From the NCBI RefSeq assembly GCF_002150735.1, contig NZ_MUKA01000222.1:1-41839 (forward strand): DNA of 41,839 bases. The letters run 5' to 3'. Of the stretch, positions 1 through 8,313 are shown piece after piece. Position 1 is the first letter of the stretch. Each line of letters opens with the position of its first letter. The notes below the pieces were generated by a model, which saw only the letters and a list, made by a program, of their open reading frames with translations, did not search any database and was not told the origin of the DNA. Source of the stretch: Streptomyces africanus. Its GTDB lineage: Bacteria > Actinomycetota > Actinomycetes > Streptomycetales > Streptomycetaceae. The position numbers were made by a program, and so were the translations under genes.

Positions 1-1
1 C

Positions 2-1312
2 GCCGAGGAGGACCACCAGCAGCAGCACCAGCGGCGTCCAGATCTTCACGCGCCGCACGGCCGTCCGCAGCGGGGTGTCCGGCGGCGGCGGGGTGTTCGT
101 CAGCTCGGCCAGCAGATCCAGCGGCGGCCGGGGCGGCAGAGGCTGCTGGTGGTCCTCCTCGGCGTCGTGCAGAGCGTGCGCCCGCTGCCTGCGCCCACGC
201 TGGACCTCACCGCCGAGGACAGCTACACCTTCGAGGGCGGCAAGGTCGACATCCCCTGGCCGGCCAAGGGCCAGGCCGCGCTGGACGTGCAGGGCATCGG
301 CTCGTTCGGGTCGTCCGGCGAGCAGAAGCCCGTGCCGATCGCGAGCGTCGCCAAGGTCATGACCGCCTATGTGATCCTGCGCGATCACCCGCTCAAGAGC
401 GGACAGGACGGGCCGAAGATCGACATCGACCAGGCCGCCGAGGACCAGTCCGACGCCGGCCAGGAGTCCACCGTCGACGTCACCAAGGGCGACAAGATCA
501 GTCAGAGGGAGGCGCTGGAGAGCATCCTGATCGCTTCCGCGAACAACGTGGCGCGACTGCTCGCCCGCTGGGACGCGGGTTCCGAGAAGGCGTTCGTGCG
601 GAAGATGAACGACGCCGCCCAGGACCTCGGCATGAAGAACACGACGTACACCGACCCGTCGGGCCTGAACAACACCACCGTCTCCACGGCCGTGGACCAG
701 GTGAAGCTCGGCAAGGCGGCCATGGAGCAGCCCGCCTTCCGCGAGGTCGCCACGATGATGTCGTACGTCGACTACAAGGGCACCAAGCACGACAACTGGA
801 ACCGCCTGGTCGGCTACAACGACGTCACCGGCATCAAGACCGGCACCACCACGTCGGCGCTCGGCAACCTCGTCTTCTCGGCGAGGAAGGACGTCGACGG
901 CGAGATCCACCGGATCGTCGGCGCCGTGGTGCGCCAGCCCGCCGGCGGCCCGGACAACACCATCCTGGGCGCCGCGCTCTACGAGGGCGACCGGCTGATC
1001 AAGGCCGCGCAGGGCGCGCTCAAGTCGGCGACGATCCTGAAGAAGGGTGACGTCGTCGGGTACGCCGACGACGGTCTCGGCGGCCGTACGCCGGTCGTCG
1101 CCACCGAGGACGTCACGGCCGTCGGCTGGTCGGGCCTGTCCGTCAAGCTGACGTTCGCCGCGGACGAGCTGCCGCACACGGCGAAGGCCGGCGCGAAGGT
1201 GGGCACGCTCACCGTCGGTGACGGCAGCAGCAGCGCGGTCAAGGTTCCGGTCGCCCTGCAGAAGGACCTCGTGGAGCCGGGCTTCGCGGACAAGCTCACC
1301 CGCCTCGGCTGA
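2..1312 (+). CDS. D-alanyl-D-alanine carboxypeptidase (serine-type, PBP family S11), 5' end outside window
   Basis: Trims the terminal D-Ala from peptidoglycan stem pentapeptides at the outer face of the membrane. The three active-site motifs of the penicillin-binding fold are visible: SVAK (SxxK nucleophile), SANN (SxN) and KTGTT (KTG). The frame is open to the left edge, so the start is missing. The visible N-terminus is a basic, Gln/Arg-rich cytoplasmic stretch followed by one hydrophobic anchor (LLVVLLGVV) just before the extracytoplasmic domain. The GTG at 149 lies inside this anchor and is not a credible start. The C-terminal ~90 residues form the beta-rich accessory domain usual for the family. 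A strong stem-loop follows the stop. Identification is firm; the true N-terminal length is unknown. Confidence 0.93.
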   Translation, partial: AEEDHQQQHQRRPDLHAPHGRPQRGVRRRRGVRQLGQQIQRRPGRQRLLVVLLGVVQSVRPLPAPTLDLTAEDSYTFEGGKVDIPWPAKGQAALDVQGIGSFGSSGEQKPVPIASVAKVMTAYVILRDHPLKSGQDGPKIDIDQAAEDQSDAGQESTVDVTKGDKISQREALESILIASANNVARLLARWDAGSEKAFVRKMNDAAQDLGMKNTTYTDPSGLNNTTVSTAVDQVKLGKAAMEQPAFREVATMMSYVDYKGTKHDNWNRLVGYNDVTGIKTGTTTSALGNLVFSARKDVDGEIHRIVGAVVRQPAGGPDNTILGAALYEGDRLIKAAQGALKSATILKKGDVVGYADDGLGGRTPVVATEDVTAVGWSGLSVKLTFAADELPHTAKAGAKVGTLTVGDGSSSAVKVPVALQKDLVEPGFADKLTRLG

Positions 1313-1335
1313 GAGCCGAGCCGGCCCGCACCACC

Positions 1336-1382
1336 GCACCCCGCCGAGTGACGGCCCGTCCGGGCGCCGCCCGGCGGGGTGC
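1336..1382 (+). terminator. Stem-loop terminator after the carboxypeptidase gene
   Basis: A perfect 10-bp inverted repeat, GCACCCCGCC (1336-1345) and GGCGGGGTGC (1373-1382), starts 23 bp after the stop codon. There is no T-tract, which is common for terminators in this kind of genome. A TAGCGT hexamer at 1387-1392 directly downstream could be the -10 of the next gene. Confidence 0.6.
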
Positions 1383-1513
1383 GTGCTAGCGTCGCGAACC
1401 GGGCAGGCCGCCGCCCGCGGCGGCGCGGCCGTGGACCGCTGACCGACGGGACACGGCCGGGAGCCGGAAGAGAAGACGAGAACAGAAGACGGGACAACGG
1501 GGAGTGCCTTCGA

Positions 1514-3361
1514 GTGGCCACTGCGGAGCCGACACGCGCCGACGACGCCGATCCGGGCCCGGTGTCCGCCGGCCCGCGAATACGGCTGCCCGCAGCCGGG
1601 GAGGGCGGCAGCCGGGACGGCCGTGAGGACCGGCCGCGGACCCTCGTCCTGACGGTGCGTGAGCGCATGCTGCGGCACCCGGTCCTGTCCGTCACGGGCC
1701 TCGCCGGGCTGCTCCACGTCCTCTGGTTCTTCACGTTCGCGAACAGCGGCGGCGATCTGGCCGCGCAGGACGCCTGGGCCGAGTTCGTCGGCCGGCACCC
1801 GGACTCGGCGTACAACCTCGCCTGGTACGGCGGGATGCACCCGGTGTCGTACAGCGTCGTGTCGCCGTATCTGATGTCGGTGCTCGGCGTGCGGACGACG
1901 ATGATGATCGCGGGGACGGTCTCGGCGGGGCTGCTGACCCTGCTCCTGCTGCGCAGCCGGTCCGTCCGCAACCCCCTGTGGGCGTCGCTGGCGGGCGTGT
2001 TCGGGCTGTTCTGCAACGCGGTGTCCGGGCGGGTGACGTTCGGTCTGGGCATGATGTTCGCGCTCGGTGCGGTGGCGGTGGTGTTCTGCTGGCCGTACCG
2101 GTGGCGTTACAAGCGCTGGGCGAAGGCCCTGAGCGCGGCGCCGCTGGCCGCGCTGGCCACCATGGCGTCGCCGGTCGCGGGTCTGTTCGTGGGCCTGGTC
2201 GCGGTGGCGCTGTTCCTGCAGAAGCGGCGGCCGGGCGCGTGGGCGCTGGGGCTGGCGCCGACTGCGGTGGTGGCGGTGTCGGCGTGGCTGTTCCCGTTCT
2301 CGGGGACGCAGCCGATGACGTTCGGCTCGGTGCTGCTGCCGCTCGCGTTCTCGGTCCTCGCCTTCGTCCTGGTGCCCGAGGACTGGAAGACGGTCCGGGT
2401 CACGGCCGCGGTGTACGGGCTGGGCGTCGTGCTGGTGTGGCTGGTCAGCTCCCAGATCGGTTCGAACATCACGCGGCTGGCGATGCTGTTCGCCGGGGTG
2501 GCGCTGGTCGCCGCGCTGCCGTTCACGGTGCCGCGGAGCCGCAAGTGGTACGCGGGCGTCGTCGCGCTCGTCGGCTTCGCCGTGTGGATCGGCTACAAGA
2601 CGGTCGACGACATCGTGCACACGGCCCCGGCGGCGTCCTGGTCGCGCGAGCTGGCTCCGCTGGTGAACGAGTTGCAGGAGGTCGGCGCCGAGAAGGGCCG
2701 CGTGGAGGTCGTCCCCGCCCGCTCCCACCGCGAGGCCTCCGCCCTCGCCCCGTACGTCAACCTGGCCCGCGGCTGGAACCGGCAGGCCGACATGGAGCGC
2801 AACCCCCTCTTCTACGACGACACGCTCAACTCGGCGAACTACCACGACTGGCTCAAGCGCTGGGCGGTGCACTACGTGGTGCTGCCGAAGGACGAGCCGG
2901 ACGGTGACGGGGGTCAGCGGGAGCGGGCGCTGGTGCGGCGCGGGCTGCCATATCTGACCCAGATCTGGGGCGACGATCAGTGGCAGCTGTTCAAGGTGAC
3001 CGCCCCCACGCCCCTCGCCGAGCCGAACGCCGTGGTCGACCGGGCCGAGCAGGGCGAGATGATCCTCCGGGTGAAGAAGCCGGGCCGCGTCCTGGTTCGC
3101 ATCCCCTACTCCCCCTGGCTGAGCATCGTCGACGCGGAGGGCAAGAGCCTGAAGCCGCCCCAGGAGACACAGGCCTCCAGGGAGCGCCCCGAGGACGAGC
3201 CGAAGACGTACGTCAACGTCAACGGCTGCCTGACGGAGACCGAGGAGGACGCCCAGGGCGACAAGTGGACGGAGCTGCTGGCCCCCAAGGCGGGCACCTA
3301 CCGCCTGGCGGCCCCGTACCAGCTGCCCAGGGGAACGCCCTGCCCGGAGGAACTGCGCTGA
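1514..3361 (+). CDS. Polytopic membrane protein with extracytoplasmic C-terminal domain (MFS-annotated type; GT-C-like)
   Basis: The GTG start at 1514 is preceded by a CGGGGAG ribosome-binding site nine bases upstream; the frame opens farther upstream without one. The protein is about 615 residues. After a charged ~45-residue cytoplasmic tail there are roughly ten or more hydrophobic segments up to about residue 390, then a soluble C-terminal region of about 220 residues. The first external loop is acidic and aromatic (GGDLAAQDAWAEF, then WYGGMHPVSY). This layout is typical of GT-C fold glycosyltransferases acting on polyprenyl-phosphate sugars, although close Streptomyces relatives are often annotated as MFS transporters. 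Its position behind a peptidoglycan carboxypeptidase fits an envelope role. The function is inference; the topology is visible. Confidence 0.7.
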   Translation: MATAEPTRADDADPGPVSAGPRIRLPAAGEGGSRDGREDRPRTLVLTVRERMLRHPVLSVTGLAGLLHVLWFFTFANSGGDLAAQDAWAEFVGRHPDSAYNLAWYGGMHPVSYSVVSPYLMSVLGVRTTMMIAGTVSAGLLTLLLLRSRSVRNPLWASLAGVFGLFCNAVSGRVTFGLGMMFALGAVAVVFCWPYRWRYKRWAKALSAAPLAALATMASPVAGLFVGLVAVALFLQKRRPGAWALGLAPTAVVAVSAWLFPFSGTQPMTFGSVLLPLAFSVLAFVLVPEDWKTVRVTAAVYGLGVVLVWLVSSQIGSNITRLAMLFAGVALVAALPFTVPRSRKWYAGVVALVGFAVWIGYKTVDDIVHTAPAASWSRELAPLVNELQEVGAEKGRVEVVPARSHREASALAPYVNLARGWNRQADMERNPLFYDDTLNSANYHDWLKRWAVHYVVLPKDEPDGDGGQRERALVRRGLPYLTQIWGDDQWQLFKVTAPTPLAEPNAVVDRAEQGEMILRVKKPGRVLVRIPYSPWLSIVDAEGKSLKPPQETQASRERPEDEPKTYVNVNGCLTETEEDAQGDKWTELLAPKAGTYRLAAPYQLPRGTPCPEELR

Positions 3362-3364
3362 CCC

Positions 3365-4204
3365 TCAGCGGAGCCGGTCCACGTGGGTGTCGGTGCCCGG
3401 CACGGTCGGGATGAACGGCGCCACCAGTTCCACTCGCCCCAGCCCCGACTCGGCCAACGCCGCGTCCAGGCCCGTGAAGCAGGGCTCCCAGCACTCCCTC
3501 GGGTCCGTCTGGAGGAACCACAGCAGGGTCAGCCGGGTGTCGACGCCCTCGACCTGCTTGACGTAGGTCATGCGGTCGCCGGGGAGCGGGGTCGGGCGGA
3601 AGACGGTCACGAGCGCCGCCGGGGAGCCCGCGAGCCGCTTGGGCAGGTGTCGGGAGCGCAGCCACTCCAGCAGCCGCGGGCGCTGCTCGGGGGTGCCGGC
3701 CTCGACGACCTGGAGGACCAGGCCGGCGTAGGGGTGGTCGAGGGCGTGGACGTCGCGCGGGCCGGCCGCCCCGTCCCGGTAGACCGTCGCCTCGTGGTCG
3801 TGGAACGCGGTGAGGACGTGGGTGCGGTCGTGGTAGACGCGGCCGTCGCGGTTCAGGCGCTTGTTGATGGCGACCGTCCAGCGCATGTGGTCGTCGTAGC
3901 GGCCGTCGGTGATCCAGTACGTGGAGAGGTAGCAGCCCGTGGTGACGGGCCGGGCGATCGCCGACTTCTCGGGGTAGCGCAGGAGTTGCAGGTCCCGGGT
4001 GGCGACCCAGCGGCGGCCGGAGTACATCCAGGGCATGGCCATCGCCCCGGCGTAGTAGTGGTCGTCCTCGTACCAGCGGTTGTAGGCGTACTCGTGGCCC
4101 GGGTGCGGTTCGACCAGGGTGATCAGGGCGTGGCCGGGGCGGGTGCCGTAGGGGCCGACGGCGGCCAGTTCGGCGTACAGCTCGCTGCGGGTGTCGTCGC
4201 TCAT
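3365..4204 (-). CDS. EthD-like / dimeric alpha-beta barrel protein, 279 aa
   Basis: ATG at 4204 with an AGGGGAAGGGC ribosome-binding region. I recognise no exact family. The N-terminal half (ALITLVEP, then NRWYEDDHYY) and C-terminal half (GLVLQVVEAGTPEQ, then LLWFLQTDP) each look like a ferredoxin-like beta-alpha-beta unit of the dimeric alpha-beta barrel superfamily (EthD, Dabb). Such proteins are often small accessory or monooxygenase-like partners in catabolic operons. The stop lies 3 bp from that of the convergent membrane-protein gene. The gene diverges from an SDR across a 15-bp palindrome (4238-4252), so the two are probably co-repressed and act in one pathway. No signal peptide or membrane segment is present. 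Existence of the gene is sure; fold assignment is moderate. Confidence 0.75.
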   Translation of the reverse strand: MSDDTRSELYAELAAVGPYGTRPGHALITLVEPHPGHEYAYNRWYEDDHYYAGAMAMPWMYSGRRWVATRDLQLLRYPEKSAIARPVTTGCYLSTYWITDGRYDDHMRWTVAINKRLNRDGRVYHDRTHVLTAFHDHEATVYRDGAAGPRDVHALDHPYAGLVLQVVEAGTPEQRPRLLEWLRSRHLPKRLAGSPAALVTVFRPTPLPGDRMTYVKQVEGVDTRLTLLWFLQTDPRECWEPCFTGLDAALAESGLGRVELVAPFIPTVPGTDTHVDRLR

Positions 4205-4237
4205 GCCCTTCCCCTCTGTTGGCGGCTGGCTCATACT

Positions 4238-4252
4238 CTGACGCTCCGTCAG
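4238..4252. promoter_or_regulatory. Operator palindrome CTGACG-CTC-CGTCAG (site 1 of 5)
   Basis: Perfect 6-bp arms with a 3-bp centre, in the 78-bp gap between two divergent genes. Rightwards the order is CATACT, then 16 bp holding the palindrome, then TAATGC. Leftwards it is CATTAT, the palindrome, then TATGAG. The site therefore sits between -35-like and -10-like hexamers of both genes, the usual place for a TetR-type repressor. The same motif recurs at 32023, 32083, 32938 and 37589. Confidence 0.75.
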
Positions 4253-4282
4253 ATAATGCGCCAGGGTTCCGGGGAGGCTTCG

Positions 4283-5068
4283 ATGCCACTGCTCGCGGGG
4301 AAGACGGTCGTCGTGTCGGGGGTCGGGGCCGGGCTCGGGCGGCAGGTCGCGGCGGCCGTCGTGCGGGACGGGGGCCGGGCCGTGCTCGGGGCCCGTACGG
4401 AGGCGCAGCTGGCGAAGACGGCGGCCGAGCTGGATCCGGACGGGTCGCGCACGACATACCGGGCGACCGACATCACCGACGAGGCGCAGTGCGAGGCGCT
4501 GGCGGGGCTGGCGCGGGAGCGGTTCGGGGGGATCGACGCGGTGGTGCACGTGGCCGCGCTGGACAGTTGCTTCGGCGGTCTGGAGGACGCGGACTTCGAG
4601 ACCTGGCGCTCCGTCCTGGACGTGAATCTGCTGGGCACACTGCGGATGACCCGGGCCTGTCTGCCGTCGCTCAAGCAGGGCGGCGGGTCCGTCGTGTTCA
4701 TCGGGACGCAGTCGGCGGTGGCGGCCCCCTCGCAGGTGCGGCAGGCGGCGTACGCGGCGTCGAAGGGGGCGCTGACGAGCGCGATGTACTCGCTGGCGCG
4801 CGAGCTGGGGCCGTACCGGATCCGGGTCAACACCGTGCTGCCGGGCTGGATGTGGGGCCCGCCGGTGCAGGCGTACGTACGGTTCGCCGCCGGCTCGGAG
4901 GGCGTGTCGGAGGCGGAGGTGCTGGGCAGGCTGACGGATCGTATGGCGCTGCCGGAGCTGGCGACGGATGCGGACGTGGCGGACGCGACGGTGTTCCTGG
5001 CGTCGGACCGGGCGCGGGCCATCACGGGCCAGTCGCTGCTGGTGAACGCGGGTGAGCTGATGCACTGA
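4283..5068 (+). CDS. Short-chain dehydrogenase/reductase (SDR), probably NADP-preferring
   Basis: Classical SDR of 261 residues. It shows the nucleotide-binding motif SGVGAGLG (residues 12-19), an HVAA variant of the NNAG motif (89-92), active-site Ser144, and the YAASK motif with Tyr157 and Lys161. Arg38 after the second beta strand (LGARTE) favours NADP(H). ATG 4283 has GGGGAGG at 4271-4277, six bases upstream, which decides the start. The gene is divergent from the EthD-like gene and shares its operator. The substrate is unknown; the shared operator links it to the ALDH, deacylase and luciferase genes at 27.6-32.9 kb. Confidence 0.9.
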   Translation: MPLLAGKTVVVSGVGAGLGRQVAAAVVRDGGRAVLGARTEAQLAKTAAELDPDGSRTTYRATDITDEAQCEALAGLARERFGGIDAVVHVAALDSCFGGLEDADFETWRSVLDVNLLGTLRMTRACLPSLKQGGGSVVFIGTQSAVAAPSQVRQAAYAASKGALTSAMYSLARELGPYRIRVNTVLPGWMWGPPVQAYVRFAAGSEGVSEAEVLGRLTDRMALPELATDADVADATVFLASDRARAITGQSLLVNAGELMH

Positions 5069-5094
5069 GGGCGATTTCCAGCCAGGCGGCACGG

Positions 5095-5230
5095 TTCAGA
5101 TATATAAATGCAAGTCACCTCACCGAACTTTTTTACGGTCTCTTGACCCTCCTCTTCCTTGCCGTGCGCACGTCACCCAACCCAGAGTTCACATGCCTGA
5201 CCCTGGCGGCGCACCCGTGGAAGGGGACTC
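5095..5230 (+). promoter_or_regulatory. AT-rich leader/promoter region of the symporter gene
   Basis: The gap between the SDR and the symporter contains TATATAAATG (5101-5110), a T6 run (5129-5134) and a TTGACC hexamer (5143-5148), unusually AT-rich for this sequence. I found no clear -10 at the right distance from TTGACC, so the exact promoter is not assigned. No hairpin precedes the T-run, so it is not an obvious terminator of the SDR gene. Confidence 0.3.
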
Positions 5231-6805
5231 ATGAACGGTCTCGACTGGGCCGTGCTCATCGGCTACTTCGCCGTGATGGTCGCGATCGGCGTCTGGTCGC
5301 ACAAACGCGTGGACAACGTCAGCGACTTCTTCACCGCCGGCGGCAAGATGCCGTGGTGGCTCTCCGGCATCTCGCACCACATGTCGGGCTACAGCGCGGT
5401 GATGTTCACCGGGTACGCGGGCATCGCCTACACCTACGGCGTCACGTCCTTCGTCACCTGGTCCTTCCCCATCGCCCTCGGCATCGCCATCGGCTCGAAG
5501 CTGTTCGCGCCGCGCATCAACCGGCTCCGCTCGCGACTCCATGTGGCCTCCCCGCTGGAGTACCTGAAGAACCGCTACGACCTGAAGACGCAGCAGGCGC
5601 TGGCCTGGTCCGGCATGCTGCTGAAGATCGTGGACGTGGGCGCGAAGTGGGCGGCGATCGCGACCCTGCTGTCGGTCTTCACCGGGATCTCCCTGAACCA
5701 GGGCATCCTCATCACCGGTGCCATCACGGCCGTCTACTGCACGATCGGCGGCCTGTGGGCGGACGCGCTGACCGAACTCGGCCAGTTCATCATCCAGTTG
5801 CTGGCCGGCGTCGCGATGTTCGTCGCGGTGGTCGTACGGCTCGACGACCACGGCGGCTTCTTCGGCGTGTGGGACTCGCCCGAGCTCCAGGGCCACGAGA
5901 AGCCGCTGGTCGGCCCGTACGGCACGGTCTTCCTGCTCGCGTTCCTCTTCATCAAGCTCTTCGAGTACAACGGCGGCATGCTCAACCAGGCCCAGCGCTA
6001 CATGGCCACGCCGAACGCCAAGGAGGCCGAGCGGTCGGCCCGGCTGTCGGCGATCCTCTGGCTGGTCTGGCCGCTGGTGCTGTTCTTCCCCATGTGGATG
6101 TCCCCGCTGCTGGTCGAGTCGCAGAAGGCCGACGGCTCCGACTCCTACGCCCTGATGACCGAACAGCTCCTCCCCCACGGCCTGCTGGGCCTGGTCATCG
6201 TCGGCTTCTTCTCGCACACCATGGCCATGTGCTCCTCGGACGCCAACGCCATCGCGGCCGTGTTCACCCGGGACTGCGCGCCGGTGATCTGGGCACGGGC
6301 CCGGGCCTGGAACCAGAGCCAGGGCCTGCGGGTCGCCCGGGTCGCGACGGTCGTCTTCCTCGGTCTGTCCATGGCGGCGGCGACCCAGGTCAACTCCCCG
6401 GCGTTCAAGGACATCATCACGGTCGTCATCAAGTGGGTGGCCGGCCTGATGGGCCCGATGGCGATCCCGATGATGCTGGGCCTGCTGCGGGCGTTCCGCC
6501 GCTCCGGCCCGACGGCCGCCCTCGTCAGCTGGTCGATGGGCCTGTTCGCCTTCTGGCTGGTGAACTACCCGATCAACTGGAACGTCGAGGGCGGCGTGCC
6601 GCTCCAGTACCAGGTGTCGATCCCGCTGGCGGTGTCGCTGGTCCTCTACATCCTCGTCGGCTACATCAAGCCGGAGGACACCCCGGAGCGGCTGGCACTC
6701 ATCGAGAAGATCAACACGGACGGGGACGGGTCGGCGTCGGCCGCGATCCCGACACCGGCCGGCGCGGCGGACGGCGTGGTGGGGGCGACGCCGGGCAAGG
6801 AGTAG
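5231..6805 (+). CDS. Sodium:solute symporter family transporter (SSS)
   Basis: Integral membrane protein of 524 residues with about 13 hydrophobic segments, the normal size and topology for the SSS family (TC 2.A.21). It starts right at the first helix (NGLDWAVLIGYFAVMVAIGVW) and shows family landmarks such as SDFFTAGGKMPWW and a conserved core around WADALTELGQF. It imports a solute with Na+; the substrate (sugar, amino acid, carboxylate or nucleoside type) cannot be read from the sequence. ATG 5231 is preceded by AAGGGG. The C-terminal ~35 residues are an Ala/Gly/Asp-rich cytoplasmic tail. It follows the SDR in the same direction 162 bp downstream, but the long gap argues for its own promoter. 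Confidence 0.9.
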   Translation: MNGLDWAVLIGYFAVMVAIGVWSHKRVDNVSDFFTAGGKMPWWLSGISHHMSGYSAVMFTGYAGIAYTYGVTSFVTWSFPIALGIAIGSKLFAPRINRLRSRLHVASPLEYLKNRYDLKTQQALAWSGMLLKIVDVGAKWAAIATLLSVFTGISLNQGILITGAITAVYCTIGGLWADALTELGQFIIQLLAGVAMFVAVVVRLDDHGGFFGVWDSPELQGHEKPLVGPYGTVFLLAFLFIKLFEYNGGMLNQAQRYMATPNAKEAERSARLSAILWLVWPLVLFFPMWMSPLLVESQKADGSDSYALMTEQLLPHGLLGLVIVGFFSHTMAMCSSDANAIAAVFTRDCAPVIWARARAWNQSQGLRVARVATVVFLGLSMAAATQVNSPAFKDIITVVIKWVAGLMGPMAIPMMLGLLRAFRRSGPTAALVSWSMGLFAFWLVNYPINWNVEGGVPLQYQVSIPLAVSLVLYILVGYIKPEDTPERLALIEKINTDGDGSASAAIPTPAGAADGVVGATPGKE

Positions 6806-6812
6806 CGGCGGA

Positions 6813-6866
6813 CCTAGCTGCGGGCATGCGTGCCGCTAGGGGCGGCACGGGTGGGCGCAGCGGCAC
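6813..6866. terminator. Overlapping inverted repeats between convergent genes, probable bidirectional terminator
   Basis: Several mutually exclusive hairpins overlap just after the symporter stop: CCTAGC/GCTAGG (6813-6818 and 6835-6840), TGCCGC-TAGGG-GCGGCA (6831-6847), and a perfect 8-bp repeat GTGCCGCT (6830-6837) with AGCGGCAC (6859-6866). The position between convergent genes supports a terminator role; there is no T-tract. Confidence 0.45.
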
Positions 6867-6936
6867 CCCGCTACGCCGGGCTGCGCAACACCCCGGCCTC
6901 AGCACAAACCCACCGAGTCTCAGACACTCCGGCGGT

Positions 6937-8052
6937 TCACGCCCGCGGATACCGCGCCAGCCACCCCGGGGACGCGCCCGCCGGGCTGTGCAGGGCCGGG
7001 CCCTGGGTCATCTCCATGGCGAAGTCGTCGGCCAGCTCCAGGATCGTGGGACGGCCCTCCAGCTCGGCCAGCCAGGCCGGGGGGAGGGCCGTCTCGCCGT
7101 GCAGGGCGCCGAGCAGCGCGCCCGTCAGCGCACCGGTGGCGGCGGAGGGGCCGTCGTGGTTGACGGCGAGGGTCAGCCCGTGCCGGACGTCGGCGGCGAC
7201 GAGGGCGCAGTACACGGCGGCACCGACGAGGCTCTCCGCCGTACCGGCCGCGCACAGCTCCGCCACGCGCTCCGGCCCGGGCAGCCCCTGCCGTACGGCA
7301 CCCAGCGCGTGCTGGAGCGCGTCCGACACGGGCTGGTGCCCGGGCCGGGCGGCCAGCAGCGCGAAGCCCCGCTGCACGGCGCCGTCGAGGCTCTCCCCGA
7401 GGGCGAGCGCGTGCACGATCACGGCGTACGCACCCGCCGCGAGATACGCCGTCGGATGACCGTGGGTCTGGGCCGCGCACTCCACCGCGAGCTGGACGAC
7501 GAGCTGCGGCTCCCAGCCCACGAGCAGCCCGAACGGGGCGGACCGGGCGGCGGCCTCGGGCCCGAGCTCGCCGGGGTTCTTGGGCGCCTCGGGCGTCCCC
7601 ATGGTCGCGTCGGCGAGCCCGAGGAGCAGCGCCTTGCTCGGGTCCCTGCGCGCGTACAGCCACTCCTCCCGCGCGAGCCACCCGTCGTCCTTGCGCCGCA
7701 GGTCTGGCCCCCAGTCCCGCTGGGTGGCGGCCCAGCGCAGATAGGCCCGGTGCAGGTCGGTGGGCGGGTGCCAGGCGCCGGTGTCGCGCCGCACCTGGGC
7801 CCGGATCAGCCCGTCCACGGAGAAGAGGGTGAGCTGGGTGAGATGGGTGACGGCGCCGCGTCTGCCATAGGCGGGAGCCAGATCGACCAGCCCCTCCGCC
7901 CCGTACTCCTCCCTGATCCCGTCGATCCCCAGCCCGTCCACGGGCGCGCCCAGCGCGTCCCCGACGGCCAGCCCGAGCAGCGTCCCGCGCACCCGGCTGC
8001 GATAGTCCTGCTGTTCCGTACGCCCCCAGACGGCACCGGCAGTCGCACCCAC
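6937..8052 (-). CDS. ADP-ribosylglycohydrolase-fold protein lacking metal ligands (predicted pseudoenzyme)
   Basis: About 371 residues from GTG 8052, which has GGGAGG five bases upstream; an ATG at 8076 is in frame but lacks a ribosome-binding site. The fold is recognisable over the whole length: RGTLLGLAVGDALG near the start, LTQLTLFSVDGLIRA, THGHPTAYLAAGA, AVYCALVA, and NHDGPSAATGALTGALLGA near the end. Active family members bind two Mg2+ with (S/T)DDT and a C-terminal GDSDSTG-type motif. Here these read THLT (residues 69-72) and GPSAATG (301-307), so all the diagnostic aspartates are gone, as is the central NDSKGCGG-type segment. It is therefore probably a non-catalytic ADP-ribose or nucleotide-binding homologue. 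It diverges from the DUF4097 operon. Confidence 0.85.
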   Translation of the reverse strand: MGATAGAVWGRTEQQDYRSRVRGTLLGLAVGDALGAPVDGLGIDGIREEYGAEGLVDLAPAYGRRGAVTHLTQLTLFSVDGLIRAQVRRDTGAWHPPTDLHRAYLRWAATQRDWGPDLRRKDDGWLAREEWLYARRDPSKALLLGLADATMGTPEAPKNPGELGPEAAARSAPFGLLVGWEPQLVVQLAVECAAQTHGHPTAYLAAGAYAVIVHALALGESLDGAVQRGFALLAARPGHQPVSDALQHALGAVRQGLPGPERVAELCAAGTAESLVGAAVYCALVAADVRHGLTLAVNHDGPSAATGALTGALLGALHGETALPPAWLAELEGRPTILELADDFAMEMTQGPALHSPAGASPGWLARYPRA

Positions 8053-8142
8053 CTTGACCTCCCAGGGACCGTGCATACGTACGACAGCTCAGCACTGTAA
8101 TCGAACGGGGGCGACAGGCCGCCCGCAGTGCGTTCACTTTCC

Positions 8143-8276
8143 TTGCATTGCAACGCCCTCTCTCGGGTTGTTGCTTTGATTCCCTAGCCGTTGCAACGAT
8201 TCTAGGGCCCCTACCTGCTTTTTCTGCATATACGCGCAACGAATGCGTTGCCGAATCAGCGAACGCAACGTAGCTT
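8143..8276 (+). promoter_or_regulatory. Promoter with clustered GCAACG/CGTTGC operator repeats
   Basis: The 261-bp gap between divergent genes carries repeated half-sites: GCAACG at 8150-8155, GTTGTTGC at 8167-8174, the palindrome CGTTGCAACG at 8189-8198 (nested within CCCTAG 8182-8187 and CTAGGG 8202-8207), the inverted repeat GCAACG-AATG-CGTTGC at 8236-8251, and GCAACG at 8265-8270. A plausible promoter, TTGCCG (8248-8253), 17 bp, TAGCTT (8271-8276), overlaps the last two sites. Binding there would block the DUF4097 operon. The regulator is not encoded here. Confidence 0.6.
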
Positions 8277-8313
8277 TTCCATCGTTCGAAACAACGAGTC
8301 AGAGGAGAGCACG

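Noticed and set aside
3365..5092. Long minus-strand frame spanning the EthD-like gene and the whole SDR region
   Set aside because: Only the part up to 4204 has protein-like composition and a ribosome-binding site; the rest is the shadow of the plus-strand SDR.
5129..5134. T6 run after the SDR as an intrinsic terminator
   Set aside because: No stable hairpin precedes it; AAGT/ACTT pairing is too weak.
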